Shown: positions 14,001 through 26,485 of the stretch, in pieces
How positions within the stretch are numbered: the stretch's first letter is position 1
Layout: each line of letters begins with the position of its first letter
Made by a program: the position numbers and the translations under genes
Assembly (NCBI GenBank): GCA_003640385.1
Contig: RCAB01000295.1
Location: 1 to 64,000 of the forward strand
Direction of reading: 5' to 3'
DNA length: 64,000 nucleotides
Source of the DNA: Setaria digitata
Lineage: Eukaryota; Nematoda; Chromadorea; Rhabditida; Setariidae
The notes under the pieces: generated by a model
Told to the model about the DNA's origin: nothing
Database searches by the model: none
Seen by the model: only the letters and a program-made list of their open reading frames with translations

Positions 14001-15855
14001 GGAACTGCAACACCGCTGTTCCAGCAATCAATCAAAGTTAACAATTTTCGATAAAACTAAATTCATACATAATGAGATGTTAGCATTTCAGAACTCTTTT
14101 ACGTTATCTCTATTCATCTTACTGAATTTCTTTAGATGACTTGCCACCAATTCTTCTACTCGAAATTCCTCTATTCTTTAAAATTCAATTAATTCTCTGA
14201 TGACCACTAGGAAAATGTTATCCTTGCTAACAAATCATTTATTTGTTCATAATAATTTAGAGCAACGTTTAGGTTATTGTGCAAAGTTGTGCTTAAAAAA
14301 AAAATTAGACAAGTTCATTAGTTTCTCAATATGGAAATACAAATTACTTCTCATTTAATTCAATCTGAAAAGAAAAAAAATTCAAAAATTAAGAAACATT
14401 TGGGATTTTCATGGAAATGTAATGATGATCTTTAAAAAAATGTTCACTTTGACGACTGGAAAAAAATTGGGAACAGAAAACTAGTTGAGATCATAAAATA
14501 AAGTTAATGATTTAGTGATGAGAAGACATTCAATTCAACCATATCCTAACAAATTAAGGGTTTTCATCCCGGCTCTTTCCTTTCCAAACGTTGACAAATT
14601 GTTCTCATATACATTTTCCATATTGCTTCTGTTCCTTTCCATCAATTGTAATACTTCTGTCGCAAACACTAAGTACGAATGATCAAAGATTTAAGTTTTT
14701 AGACCTCAAGTATGTTTCAAGCACTCGAGACTTATTGTTTCATAGAATTATAGCTACTGTTAATCGAAATTCTCGGATAAAATCAGATGACCTCCTAAAA
14801 CAACTTTCTGATTCTCTGTTACATAATAATAATTAAACTGGTATGCATTCATTGTTGTCCACTCACATGTAATTATTTAATATAAAGATTCATGATACAA
14901 TGCCGGGAGAAGAGCTTTTTTAGAACAGAACAGTTGCTTCCGAAATTCATTAGATAAAGCCGATAGACAGATTGTTCGACAGCAAACAAAAGAAATTGTG
15001 CCTTATATTACTCTAAGTCACATGTCTATCCACGAAAAGGTTGTGAAACTAGGCTGTAGTGAGAATCGTTTATTGTTTCGTTTAAAAATGAAAGTTCTTT
15101 TTTTTTTTTAATTACACTATTAAAATGATCCAATTGAACGATTAAGTGAGGGAAGTTTGTTTGTTGGGGTGAATACTTTGTAACACTACTAAACTGATTC
15201 CAGGCTGCTTATATTCCACTGAATATTCATTCCAACGATTCGTCTTCAGTGTTGTAGGATGCTTTTTACCAGCAGCATAATGTTTGCCGGTGAAAAACAC
15301 TTGTCGGCCTGCAGAAGAAGTCCATCATTTGCTTTAATTTACCATTTAATTATACTAAGAGTGGTTTAAAATTATAAATCTATTATAAGAACCGGATTGA
15401 AAGAAAGGGAAATTCAGCAGTATAATAAAATTATTTATGGCATTAATCTGAAATACATGGAAATATTATAGTGCTTCCTAGGAAATAATCAACGACAATA
15501 ATAAACAAAACAATTTTTTGTTTAACTTTAGCAAATAGCAGAAGACAAATTTCAAACTAAACAACACATGCGTAATTGAAATGAGGAATTGCTTCTAATT
15601 ATAAAAAGTTCTGCAGTTGGTCAATGCTAACACCACAGTAATTATTTCAACGCCAATTTCTTCTTATGCAAACAAAAATTTTCGAACGGTTGCGATAAGC
15701 GAAGTACATTTCATAATTTATCACTAAAAAAAAATCTAAACAGATCACCATTTTGCAGACTAAGATGGTCCATTACTGGGAATTTTTCTCAAAGCTACTC
15801 CTTCTGAAAGTTTTTCTTCAGGAAATTTTTCCCTTTGTTGTTAATAACTGGACAC
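11008..15855. other. gene-poor AT-rich segment
   Basis: I see no supported gene here. The longest frame (14591-14836 plus, 81 codons) shows no family match or flanking splice sites. A GC-richer patch at about 12440-12535 is open for a few dozen codons on the plus strand but is not convincing. A run of A20 lies at 11835-11854. Confidence 0.55.
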
Positions 15856-15861
15856 TTTATT
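15856..15861 (-). terminator. candidate polyadenylation signal for sad-1
   Basis: AATAAA on the minus strand, about 166 bases beyond the sad-1 stop codon. It is the nearest canonical signal downstream of that gene, but position alone does not prove use. Confidence 0.45.
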
Positions 15862-16026
15862 AACATATTTGCCTGCTACTGAGAATTCATACTTCAAAAT
15901 GAATCGATGATCTGCAAATTACAAAAAATCTTTTCAAATTAATACTAATCGACAGTGATGTACTTCTATTAGCAAGTGTGCACTGAAGAAAACCGAATAA
16001 ATAAACCTTTCATCAGCATATGCATA

Positions 16027-19000
16027 TCAAAGATTATCAGACTTGAGAATAGGAATTTGCGAAGTTCGCTGCCGACATGAAGGTGTCAATGGCTGTTTGG
16101 GTGTACCTGGCTGGGATCGAGTTTCGATATTACGCGAACTGGAAAAAGACAACCACTGGTGACAGAAATCAGTTTACGGATCGGTACATTCGTTAATTTG
16201 CCATTTGATTATTTAGAAAAGTTGTGATATCGAAAAGGTCTGTAAATCAGTTTACATTGAACGCGACAAACAAAGGGAAGAAAAGTGAACAAGCAGGCTC
16301 GCATTTCCAAATCAACAGATGTCTGTCTGGATTTTACGTGTGCGCTCACCTTGCAGATGAACGTTCATCAGTAGAAGTACTGCATGCGAGCATACTCCGA
16401 GTTGACATATCATGTTCATTTGAATCTCCTCCAACAGAAACAACTCCTGCACTTGGTGATCCTTTGCGTGATTTCCCACTATCAGATCCCGACCCTATAA
16501 TCAAATGGCTTCCACTTCCATCCAGTAAAAGCGACGGATTTCGCCTACGTGGCACCGGTGATTTCAGATAAGCTAAAATAAGATTAGCAGTAATCTTCCA
16601 CAACCACTCCACTTCATTATTCAAATTTAAACTAGAATGAATTTAAAATTTAGAATAACAAGTAGAGGCTAATTTTGGCAAGAATTCGTAGTTCCAAATA
16701 CTGCAAAAATTATTACAAATATTTTACTAGACAGTAGCAATAATCTCTTCTACTTTTCATACAGATCATAGAAAAAAAAAAAATAAAATAAAAAATAAAA
16801 AATTAGGAAACAGGTACCCTCTATAAATTGTACCAATACTGTTACAAGTTTGTCGTGCGTGAGTGTGATCAGCATAATGATTTAAGCAATATTACATTGT
16901 TTCTACTATTTACCTCAGACAGAAATCTTTTTCAGACAACGGTAAATTAACTGCACATGCGTTCAGTGGTTTCTTTATGAAGTACTAGTAAATAAGCCAA
17001 AGTGATAACTACAATCAACGATATAAAAGCAGAGCCGCGCACGTTTTAGAACGTGGTGATAAATGATATCTGAGCGTGTTATCTGTTTCAATGAATCGTA
17101 ATATTTAAGCGTGTCACCACAGCAAGATCATAGTGAAAGAGTAAAACGTCCAACAACAATGGATTTCATGAAAAAAGCCGAACAGCACCTGCTAAGACGT
17201 TTCTACGCGATCTTTGATAACTTAAGTCGTTACTGGATGGTTGAGCATGTCGTACATCAGTTGCTGACCGCAAAGTATATGCGTTAATCGTAGAATTTGT
17301 TTCAACTCTTTCCTGAATTGATAAATGTTACACTGAATCAATATTAAACCAACTGTAAGCAGGATTAAAGAGCAGTAGAAATTCGTACCGCAGTTTGACT
17401 TCTAACATGTGGGATCGTAGTGGTTGTATTGGAATCTGAATCGGAGCATGCGCTACTAACGCTTGAATCAGAAAGCCTTCTGGGACGCACCATCAATGCT
17501 ATGCTTCTATCAGACCTGAAATCAGTAGTAATTAGTTAGAAATCATATTGTGTTAACTTCTGCAAAATAGCCTATTAATGCTACTGATGATTGGTGTATT
17601 TACCTATTCTTCCTACTATCATTCTATTCATTTGGAAAGCTTGAAAAATAAAAGTAATTACCTTTGCTGAGATGCTTGTAAAATAGCAGTAAGATGGTCG
17701 ACGAGTCTCTTAAATCGTCTGATTGGGCCAGCAAGGAGCGCAAATTGGACGACATACATAGGGGTTTCTTCACTTGTTGTTCTGTGGGCTGTTTGGACGA
17801 TATCGACCTAAGAAACAATCCCACTATAGAAGTGATTGGTTTTTCCAGTATATACATTTCTTAAATTAAATAGGCTTACTTGCATTTTCACACCTCTCGA
17901 AAAAACACTACCACCAGCAGTTGGCCCGCGTTTATATTCGACACGAAATGAATTCTGACCAACAACTGAGTGGCTAAGTTCATGAATCTAAGAGAATTCT
18001 GATCAGGGAAATAAAACAAATAGAGAGGGTATAGTGAAACTAAAAAAATCAAACTAATTAAAAAATTCATAGCGCTTCTTTTTTCTACTTTCCAGTTAAA
18101 TATCTTCTGTTTCATGCTAAGAAAAAAAAAACGTAGAAGCAATTATATAACTGAATTAAAGAATAATATAAATTCCAAAGATTGCTTGCACTAACAGTTA
18201 GAAACGCGCGTATAAGTTCAGCCTTGATAGCATTCACCGTTTTCCCATGCGCCGGTATTATTTGGACATCATTCCGTTCAACACTTACACTAGATGCAAG
18301 CGATCCAAACCATGATTTTTTCACTAAGCTAAATGGAAGAATAACAGCTGACTTCCAGATTAAAAAAGTACGATGGTCAAAAATGATTGTGGCTGCGAAA
18401 ATTTTTAGCCAAAAGTTTAAATTTAATTGAAACTTGTTCATTCAACTACAGGAGAAAATAGTCGAGCTCATAAGCAATATTTTATTTTAAACACTGTCAC
18501 TATTTTAAGCGTGTCGAAATGAAAAATGACATCGCGTTCTGAAAGGTGCATTAAGATCACTTACTCGGATGATTCCAGCATTTGATTTTCTTCGGAATCA
18601 CTCTCCCCAGTTCCGCTGCTTCCACTACTTAATTTCCTACGATGAAACCGTGGTGTTCCCAATAGTGAATTTTTGATATTCGATAGTCGTCGCCACGGTC
18701 TTGACGTGCTAATCGTGCTACCTAACAACAATTTCAGAAATTCGTAAAACAAAGTATAACTTGTAAAACGAGAAAAATTGTATAATAAAAACTGTGTCCG
18801 TACTAAGACTGTTTGTAGATGTGTTTGCAGAACCCATACTCGAGCTTGAACTCATCCTTGTTTCCGGCATCATGTTTGAACCAACGTGTGAATGTCGAGG
18901 GCTCTTCTGGAGGGGCTGTAAATTTAAGACTCTTAATTAACAATAGCTAACTGCTTGCAATAAGTTGTATATTCTGCGAAGCAAATGTGTATTTATTATA

Positions 19001-22000
19001 GTTTGCTTTCGGCAACAGAGTAAATCAACAGAAATTGATTTTAATAAATTTTTTAATTCAGTATTAATTAGCTAAACACAATATTGTGAGCATCAACATG
19101 AATGGGTGTTAACCTTATCATCCATACTTGTACGTACTCGTCTTGCGGCAGCAGCCAATGCTTCCGGATCAACCGGTTGTGTATAATAATGATAGTTACT
19201 AACTCGTGCCGAAATTCTAAACATTCCCCATCGATCAAGGTTTTCCAAACTTAAACTGTTCGAGTTATCAAATTTCAGCTTATCATTTAAAATCAATCTT
19301 AAAATCGAACTGTTAATTTAAACATGCCTTCCATGTTCTTCAACTTGATGTGAAGGAACGCCACAAATTTGGCGTGCAGATGGCGTCAAAGGAGCAATAT
19401 TACTACTGACTGATTCACGTGGTGATGAACGAGCCGAACCATTCGGCGATCCACCAAGTGAGCAGTGTCTACCTCGGTTATACCGCCTTAAATCCTAGTT
19501 CTTTTTTCTTTCCAAAAAAAAGATGAAACAGCAAATTCAAAAGAAAAAATAGGAATCAAGTTTTGAAATTCAAATGACGCAAATTAGAAGTAAGAAATTC
19601 AATGTATTACCCATATGTTTTGCGCGGATTAATCGGAGATCCTTCGCTAATAGAACCAAATGGATATCTAGATGGTCTTGAAGAATCTGTGCGTTTTCGC
19701 GGTGGATCATGATTTGAGTTTGAGCCGCGGAGAATAACCTGAAAAAAATGAAACAAGGCTGTTTCTTTAAGTTTTGAAAAATAATATCATTTAAATTAAT
19801 CACATTGTCACTGGCAAAAAAAAGACCGTTTTTTTTTTTCATTTATAGTTTCTAAATTATAAGAAAGAAAAAAAGAAAGAAAAAAAAAAACCTCAGTTTC
19901 ATCTTCATGTGCGGGTCTACGCCTTTTTCGATCTAATAATAAGAAATAAACCATTTTTTCTGTGTTATGTCTGGAACTACCTGATTTATTCATCATTAAT
20001 TTACAAAACTTTATGCAAATTAAAATTTTCAAAAATTTTTGTCCACATCAACGATAACTGATAATTCAAAAAAAAAAAAAAATTTATAACTGCCTTGGTG
20101 ATAATAGTTCCCGGACCAATTTTTCCTTATCTTTGAAACATCCCAAATTTGTCATATGTCGAAAGACATCAGAATCAATATTTTCTTCGCTAGGAATTAT
20201 ATAAGTCTAAAAAAAGTTTTTGTGGAACAGAAAAAAAAAAACTAAAACACTAAAAAAAAAAAACTTTCACTTAACAACTGAACAATTTCACAAGTTCCAT
20301 AGCGGCATCTTGCTAATGTAAATACAATTCAAAAATATGAAGAACTACCTGTACAACTTGCGCCATCGGTAGTTCAAGTTCAAGTTCAGTTTTCGAACTA
20401 TCAGCAACCCATGGATGCTTGAATATTTCGCTCAACTATAAATTAAAAAAAAATAAATTAATTAAAAAATGCATAAATTAACTAAACTTGAATTGGTTTT
20501 ACAGGGTTGAACTGAGGAGAGCAAAACTGAATTTTAAAAGAGAAATTATTTCGAAATAACTGTGGAACAATTCTATTCCTAATGAAAATTAAACTGGAAT
20601 AAAAAAAATCTTATCTTACAGAAAGTCGTTTTTGTGGATCAACTTCTATCATGGCCCTGAGAAGATTTTGGCAATCGGCTGGGACGAAGTGAGGGATATG
20701 AAAAATACCCTTCTTAACTTTTTCTAGCAAATTGCGCAGATTATCATCGTCAAAAGGTAAAGCACCCTGTAAAATGTTTAAATTAAAAATAGAGTAGCAA
20801 ATTAAAAGAACATTTATTTAATCCCTCGCAAAATTATTGGCCACATAAATTAAATGAACAATCAATAGCAGTGACTGCTGAACAAATGAATAAAAACTAC
20901 CGCTGTTCGCTGACAAAAACGCTGATAGCATCAACTAAACAAATAAACAGAAGACTCACAACTAATAAAGCGTATAATATAACACCACACGACCAAACAT
21001 CAGCTTTTCGACCGTCGTATTTTTCTCCCTAAAATTAATATTCGTTGTTTTGGAAACTGGCTCTAAAACTCCTTTTTTATGCCATTTCTGTTCTCTAGTA
21101 CCGAATAAAAGGCTGCCAAAATAAGCCAATTATCTACTCTACCAAAATTCATAAGGTTTGGTTTCAATTCACCATAGCCTTGTTTCAAAGAATTTATTTG
21201 CATACTCGTATAACTTCTGGACAAGCATAATGTGGAGACCCGCAACTCGTTTCAAGCATCGAACCTTCAACTTGCAGGGATGCCATTCCAAAGTCGGCAA
21301 CCTGAAACTCTGCCAGGCTTTTTAGCTATTGTGAAACGGATTAGACTCCTTTCGGTTCTGAGCGCAACAGAATAAGTTTGATATGAAGTAGCTATTCATT
21401 TGTGATCTTAAGAATTAGCAAGCTTTAACTGAAGAGATGTACGTATACTTTTTTTTTTTTTTTATTAATCATAATATTAATAAACAGGGAAAAAGCTCGG
21501 CAATCACCACAAATATTACATATATTTTTAAAAACAAACTTTGATATTGTTTCTATCATCCAAAAGCAAATTTTCAGGTTTTAGATCTCGATGGCTGAAA
21601 ATACAAAATGCTATGTGAAACTTCAATGCACACAATATCTATAAAAGTAGAAATCGCTTATATTCTACTGGGAGTATTCATGAACGCTAACAAATTGATA
21701 ACATTTGAAAAAATATCATCCTACTCCTGTGTCGTTTGTTCAAAGTAATCAACTAATTAATGTTATATTAAGCTAAGACTGATAAAAACTCAGAAAGCTA
21801 TTAAAGTGCAGTCTAAGCATAAGCAGTTAAAGGGTTGGGAAATTTAAAAATTTCTGAGAACAACATTTTCCTAGCAGCTATGAAAATTAAAAATAAACAG
21901 AAACTCCCCATCATTAACCAAATGTCTTTCTAACTCAAGTTCATCTCACTGGGATTCTATTTTACAAACCATATATTATGAGCATGACAAAAGTCCAGAG

Positions 22001-25000
22001 CTGAGATGATTTGTCGGAAAAATTTTCGCGCTTCTTTAGCCATCAGACGACCTTTGCGGACAAGATAATCAAACAATTCACCACCACTAACGTGCTCTAG
22101 CAATAAATACCTGAAACAGATTTGCCGGAAAATTCCCTCATAATTAATTTTTAAATTACGTTGAAAAAAAAAATTTTTATGGGCAGATAAAATCGAACAT
22201 GTAGAAATACGTATGTTCTCATACGAGCACTTGAAAAAAGGGAATTGAATTATCTCTCCATCCAATCAAGACCACTTATAAAAATTGAGATCGCACTGAT
22301 TATTTTGTGCATTGTAAGGTCTCGAAGAAGCATTAAAGGGCATTTTGAAAAACTAACAGATATTTCTTATTTTCATAAACATCGTAAAGATGAAGCACAT
22401 TTGGATGTTCGATTAATTTCATTATTGCAATTTCTCGTTCCACCTACAACATAATGAACATTCTTTTGTTACTATATTATATTCATGAAATATAAACAAA
22501 AATATACAGTAGCCTTGCGTTTTTTCGAGAAAAAAATTCAAGGAATAATTTTCATACGAAAATTCGTTGTGTTTTTTCTTATTAATTTTGATATTTATCA
22601 AGACCAAAATAAAGGATAATTCATTTATTGCAGTATACCTACCATCCAACATTTCTGAACGAAGCTAGCAAGTCAGTCATCAAGAAGCACTTTCATCAAA
22701 CCCGATAGTTGGGTGATCTTTGTGATACGAGAAAAAAAAAAAGCAAAATGAGTAACTGAACGTTCGACCATTGGCCGCTTTTTCTGTATCAAAAATTTTT
22801 TGGTAATAGAAGAATAAAAATTAATTAACTTTCGAAAATCTTGGCTTCAACCAACCTTCTGAAGCACGGATTCACTAAGTTTCTCTTTATTAACGATTTT
22901 TACAGCAACTTTACGACCAGTGATACAATGTGTTCCCGTTTTTACAAGACCTGAAATCCACATAAATTAGGAGTTATCTAAACTCTTTTCTCGTGTTTAG
23001 TTCAAACATGAAATTTTCTCTTTCTTAGTTCGAGTATAAAATTTAGTTTCTAGCGGGTATCATGCTGATGTTTGCTTCGTCCAAAGACTACGTCGAATTT
23101 ATTTTTAGAATGTTTGAGCTCACACAACCCGTTTTTTAGTGGGTTGGAAAGTGTAAAAAATTTATACCCATTTTCAACCAGTCTCATCCGACAGACATTC
23201 GTTTATGTTTAATTCAAACACTGCTGTAATAGTATTAATATTTGTAGTCTTTCATTAATAAGATGTCGATTTTTTTCTTTTTCCCAACTTTACTACAGCA
23301 TTTTTCAATTCATCTTCAATTTTCTTCTTACTTTTTTAAAAGGGAAATAAATATGAGATTTTGTAGTAGTTCACAGATGATATTTTACTGGACTTATGCT
23401 ACAAAAACTGTATATTTTGTACTTGTATATTATTCAACCGATGTGTGAATTTCATATGAAATATTTGAAATATAATTATAGAAATTTTAGTGCTGTTTAA
23501 AGTGCCATTTAAAATCAATACTTTTTCATCAGCTCTCTTCATTCGATTCAATAACAGTTGTACAAGCACTTCGTCGAAAACTAATAAAGACTGATGAAAT
23601 GACATTACTACCCCTTTTCCCTCTGCTTTTTCGATACTCTTATCAGTGCACAATCATAAATAGTTTGCTTTTTCTATAACATTTGACTGTATATTCATGG
23701 CTGATAAGGGTATGACCTCAACAGTATCAGCTATTGATAGCAGCTTTTATGACTTCTATTTTCTGCTTATTGCCTATTAAAAATCAGTATTGACAGCGTA
23801 ATTAAGCTATATCCATAAATTTGCTTCTAAATTATAAGACCACATTAGTGACATTTAACTTTCAGAAATGCCTACTGATAACTTGTTTCGAATGCGTTAT
23901 CAAGTAAAAGCACATTGCGTAAAAGTGCTTTTACTCAAGCAAAAGCACAGTTCCACCACATCTTCTCTTCTTTAAAACTTGACGGCCAAACTATCTTCAA
24001 CTGCCAAATATTCAGTGTTCACTTCAATTTTCCCATCTAATTTTTGGATTACATATTGAATTGGAATTCTTCGGCAGTTTGAGGAATAAAATCCCTCCTG
24101 AGGATTGCAGTGAGTAGAAATATGCTTGACTTATAACAGCATCTGCATGCATCTCACTTTTCATTCCGGCAATTTGTTGCGGCATATTCGAAATATGCTA
24201 AAGTTGAATTTTCTTCCACCTCCCTGTCACACCGTATATTTCACATTGCACTTTTCGATGCTGAATTATTCCTAACACAGTAGTGATAATTCGGCAAGAT
24301 AGAGAATTTGTAACTTTGACTGACTAGCTCACAATTGTCTTTTTCTTACTTGGTATAATCACTGGTGGTTTCGACTACATCACCGAAACTGTATTTGAAA
24401 ACTATCTTGTCACACTATGTTTTCTATTCGAGGATAGTTTAAATTCAAAGAAATGGTAAAAGAAAAATGAACAATTATCCAAAATTGATTTTAGCGGAAA
24501 AGATTAAAAGTTTAGTGCTACTAGTACTGGCAAGATGCCACAGTTTAATTAGTCTTTAAGCTGATACGTAATGCTCCATTCATAGGTTTCAATGTTGCCT
24601 GATCCTAATAATGTGAAATTCAATGGGAAGGAAACACTTTAAACACTCTAGTGCTTATATACTCAGTTCTAAGTAGATCTGAGGTTTAATTTCATCGAAG
24701 TGGAAGATTAACAATCGAAAACTAATCAGTTTGGGAGATTTGGGAGATGTTCTTAGTTTCGACTGAACAGGCTAATGCAAAGAAAAACTTATGGCAGAGT
24801 GGTCGATATAAATTATTCAGCGAAATAGTTTGACGCCGAATGTAAATTGTTTCACTGGCGAAATAAACTGCACATAAATATTGTTATATGTTGTGAGTCA
24901 TAAATTCTCTTTCATCACAAATTTCGTGTGGAGGTATTTTCATGGAAGGAATGATGGTGAATAAAGGAAAAGAAGGGCAGCCTGAAGTGCCAAGCTTGTT

Positions 25001-26473
25001 TCCCTTAGGTAACATTTGGCACGACCGGAAACGAGGAACTGAGTCTGCCAATGTGATGAAAAAAATGTGAATTTTGTCTGATTCACGTGAACTATCGTAT
25101 TCCAACTAATAGAAATGGGCTTTGGATCGCCAACCTTTTGTGGTTGCAAGCAGTTTCAGTCATTGTATTTCTCATCGAACAAATTAACTGCCACGATTTT
25201 TTTCATTCCCATTACACTAACCTATCTCGCAGGTGTATACCACAACATATAACGACTTTTTTTCTCTGTATAGAATGATCTTGGGAGGTCATCAAAACGT
25301 GATTTAGAACCGTTGCCGAAAGGAATACGACGTATTCAAAACTTAAAATTCCAATAGTCAGTAATTCGTGGCTCTATTATAAATTAATTCTTAAAAAGCT
25401 TTTACCTTAGCAAAAGAAGTACTCTAATTATTTTAAAACTAGAGAGGCTAAGTTTAAATGTGATCTTTAATTAGAAAAATTTCGCAGAATTGTTCTGCCT
25501 CTCTTTACGCATACATTCATACAATCAAACATTTTTGATTTCTTATATTTAGCCTCCAAGGAAGCCACTATATTAAATCTACTGCAACACTCTGAAAAGG
25601 TTATCAGTTTTTAACTTCAAAAATTAACTTTCCGAGAGTTGCTTTCTTTCCACGATTCCCACCTCCTATTTGTCTTTTTACTTCAATTCACTTAATTATG
25701 GAAACCAGTCCCACATTCCTCAGTAATAACCTGAATTAGATACTTCCATTAGAGTGCTGAACTACGCACAAAGCCAAATTTTTATTGGATTTGATTGCCT
25801 CTTTTTTGCACTGAACGATTGGCTGCTTTATCTGCTTGAAGAGCAAAAAAAAAAAAATTCTCCACTTATCTGGCACTTGTTGGTCTTTTTTATTTTTATT
25901 TTTTTCTTAAATCATTTGAGTACACAAGCAGAATTCATCCAAGACAAACCATTAAGAGTCCTCAACGCTTCACAATGATTAAAATAAAGAAATAGAGGTC
26001 AAGAGTGTTTACATGGTTGTATGTCCTAAACTATTGTTTAATGCCTACCGCACCATCCTTTCCGGAAAGACTGAACCAGTTTTCAGTTGTCAGGACTGTT
26101 ATGTCTGAAGCGTAATTGGACGTGTGTGAAAATTCTCCGCCATTAACTTCGTAAATGTATAATTAAATTGTATCGATAACATATAATTAACAAGGAAATA
26201 TACGTATGAAAATTGTCGGGCATTAGGACTCCAACTATTTGCTTAAAAGTTACGTGTTCTGCTATTACTTGAAAGCATTTTCTCAAACCTATTGATAAAG
26301 GTGCAAAGTTTTTCTTCTTTATTAAATGAAAAGTATCCAGAAGCGAAAAACATACCCGTCTGACCTTTCCCAAGCGTTTTTTCAATTTTGTACGGTCCAC
26401 AGTATTGCGCTTGGTGAGATAGTGCTGCCACTACAGTTGTATTCGTTGCGCTACCATTAGTTGCTGCTGTCAT
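16027..26473 (-). CDS. sad-1: SAD-1/BRSK serine/threonine kinase
   Basis: AMPK-related kinase for neuronal polarity and presynaptic assembly. About 865 residues in 22 exons: 26473-26356, 22950-22856, 22443-22358, 22110-21970, 21594-21540, 21301-21206, 21028-20960, 20766-20620, 20435-20349, 20206-20091, 19976-19892, 19738-19611, 19486-19328, 19216-19114, 18915-18804, 18721-18565, 18328-18196, 17987-17880, 17807-17662, 17515-17389, 16572-16350, 16138-16027. Kinase domain is near residues 25-278: glycine loop LGKGQTG, ATP lysine K57, HRDLKPEN (148-155), DFG (168-170), and activation-loop T183 in [15 protein letters not shown], the LKB1 site in this family. A UBA-like region follows (about 300-350), then a Ser/Pro-rich linker with [12 protein letters not shown], then the BRSK C-terminal domain (KKSWFGSL to [10 protein letters not shown]). 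Introns between exons 2 and 19 are phase-consistent if the exon 13/14 intron uses a GC donor. Exons 20 and 21 do not join in phase with the donor given. The kinase looks intact. Confidence 0.93.
17022..17029 (+). promoter_or_regulatory. TATA box candidate inside sad-1 intron
   Basis: TATAAAAG, followed by a GC-richer stretch and, 130 bases on, an ATG in a favourable context (AACAACAATGG). It lies on the strand opposite to sad-1, in the intron between exons 21 and 20. The spacing suits a promoter driving the small ORF at 17159-17287. No other core element was recognised. Confidence 0.4.
17159..17287 (+). CDS. small ORF antisense within sad-1 intron
   Basis: A 42-codon ORF with start context AACAACAATGG and TAA stop. 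The peptide begins [20 protein letters not shown] and ends [10 protein letters not shown]. It is rich in hydrophobic and basic residues and compatible with one or two amphipathic helices. It has no signal peptide or cysteines. A TATA box lies 130 bases upstream on the same strand, which is why I list it despite its size. I do not recognise a family. It could equally be a first exon, an untranslated antisense RNA, or chance. Confidence 0.35.
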   Translation: MDFMKKAEQHLLRRFYAIFDNLSRYWMVEHVVHQLLTAKYMR

Positions 26474-26475
26474 AT

Positions 26476-26485
26476 CTGTAATTAA
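26476..26485 (-). promoter_or_regulatory. spliced-leader acceptor candidate, sad-1
   Basis: TTAATTACAG stands two bases before the sad-1 start codon. An AG this close to ATG with a pyrimidine/T-rich lead is typical of nematode trans-splice sites. It supports the chosen start, since no in-frame coding lies upstream. Trans-splicing itself is inferred. Confidence 0.5.

Noticed and set aside
16224..16571. 115-codon plus-strand ORF
   Set aside because: It is the antisense shadow of sad-1 exon 21, whose minus-strand reading ([18 protein letters not shown]) fits the kinase C-terminus.
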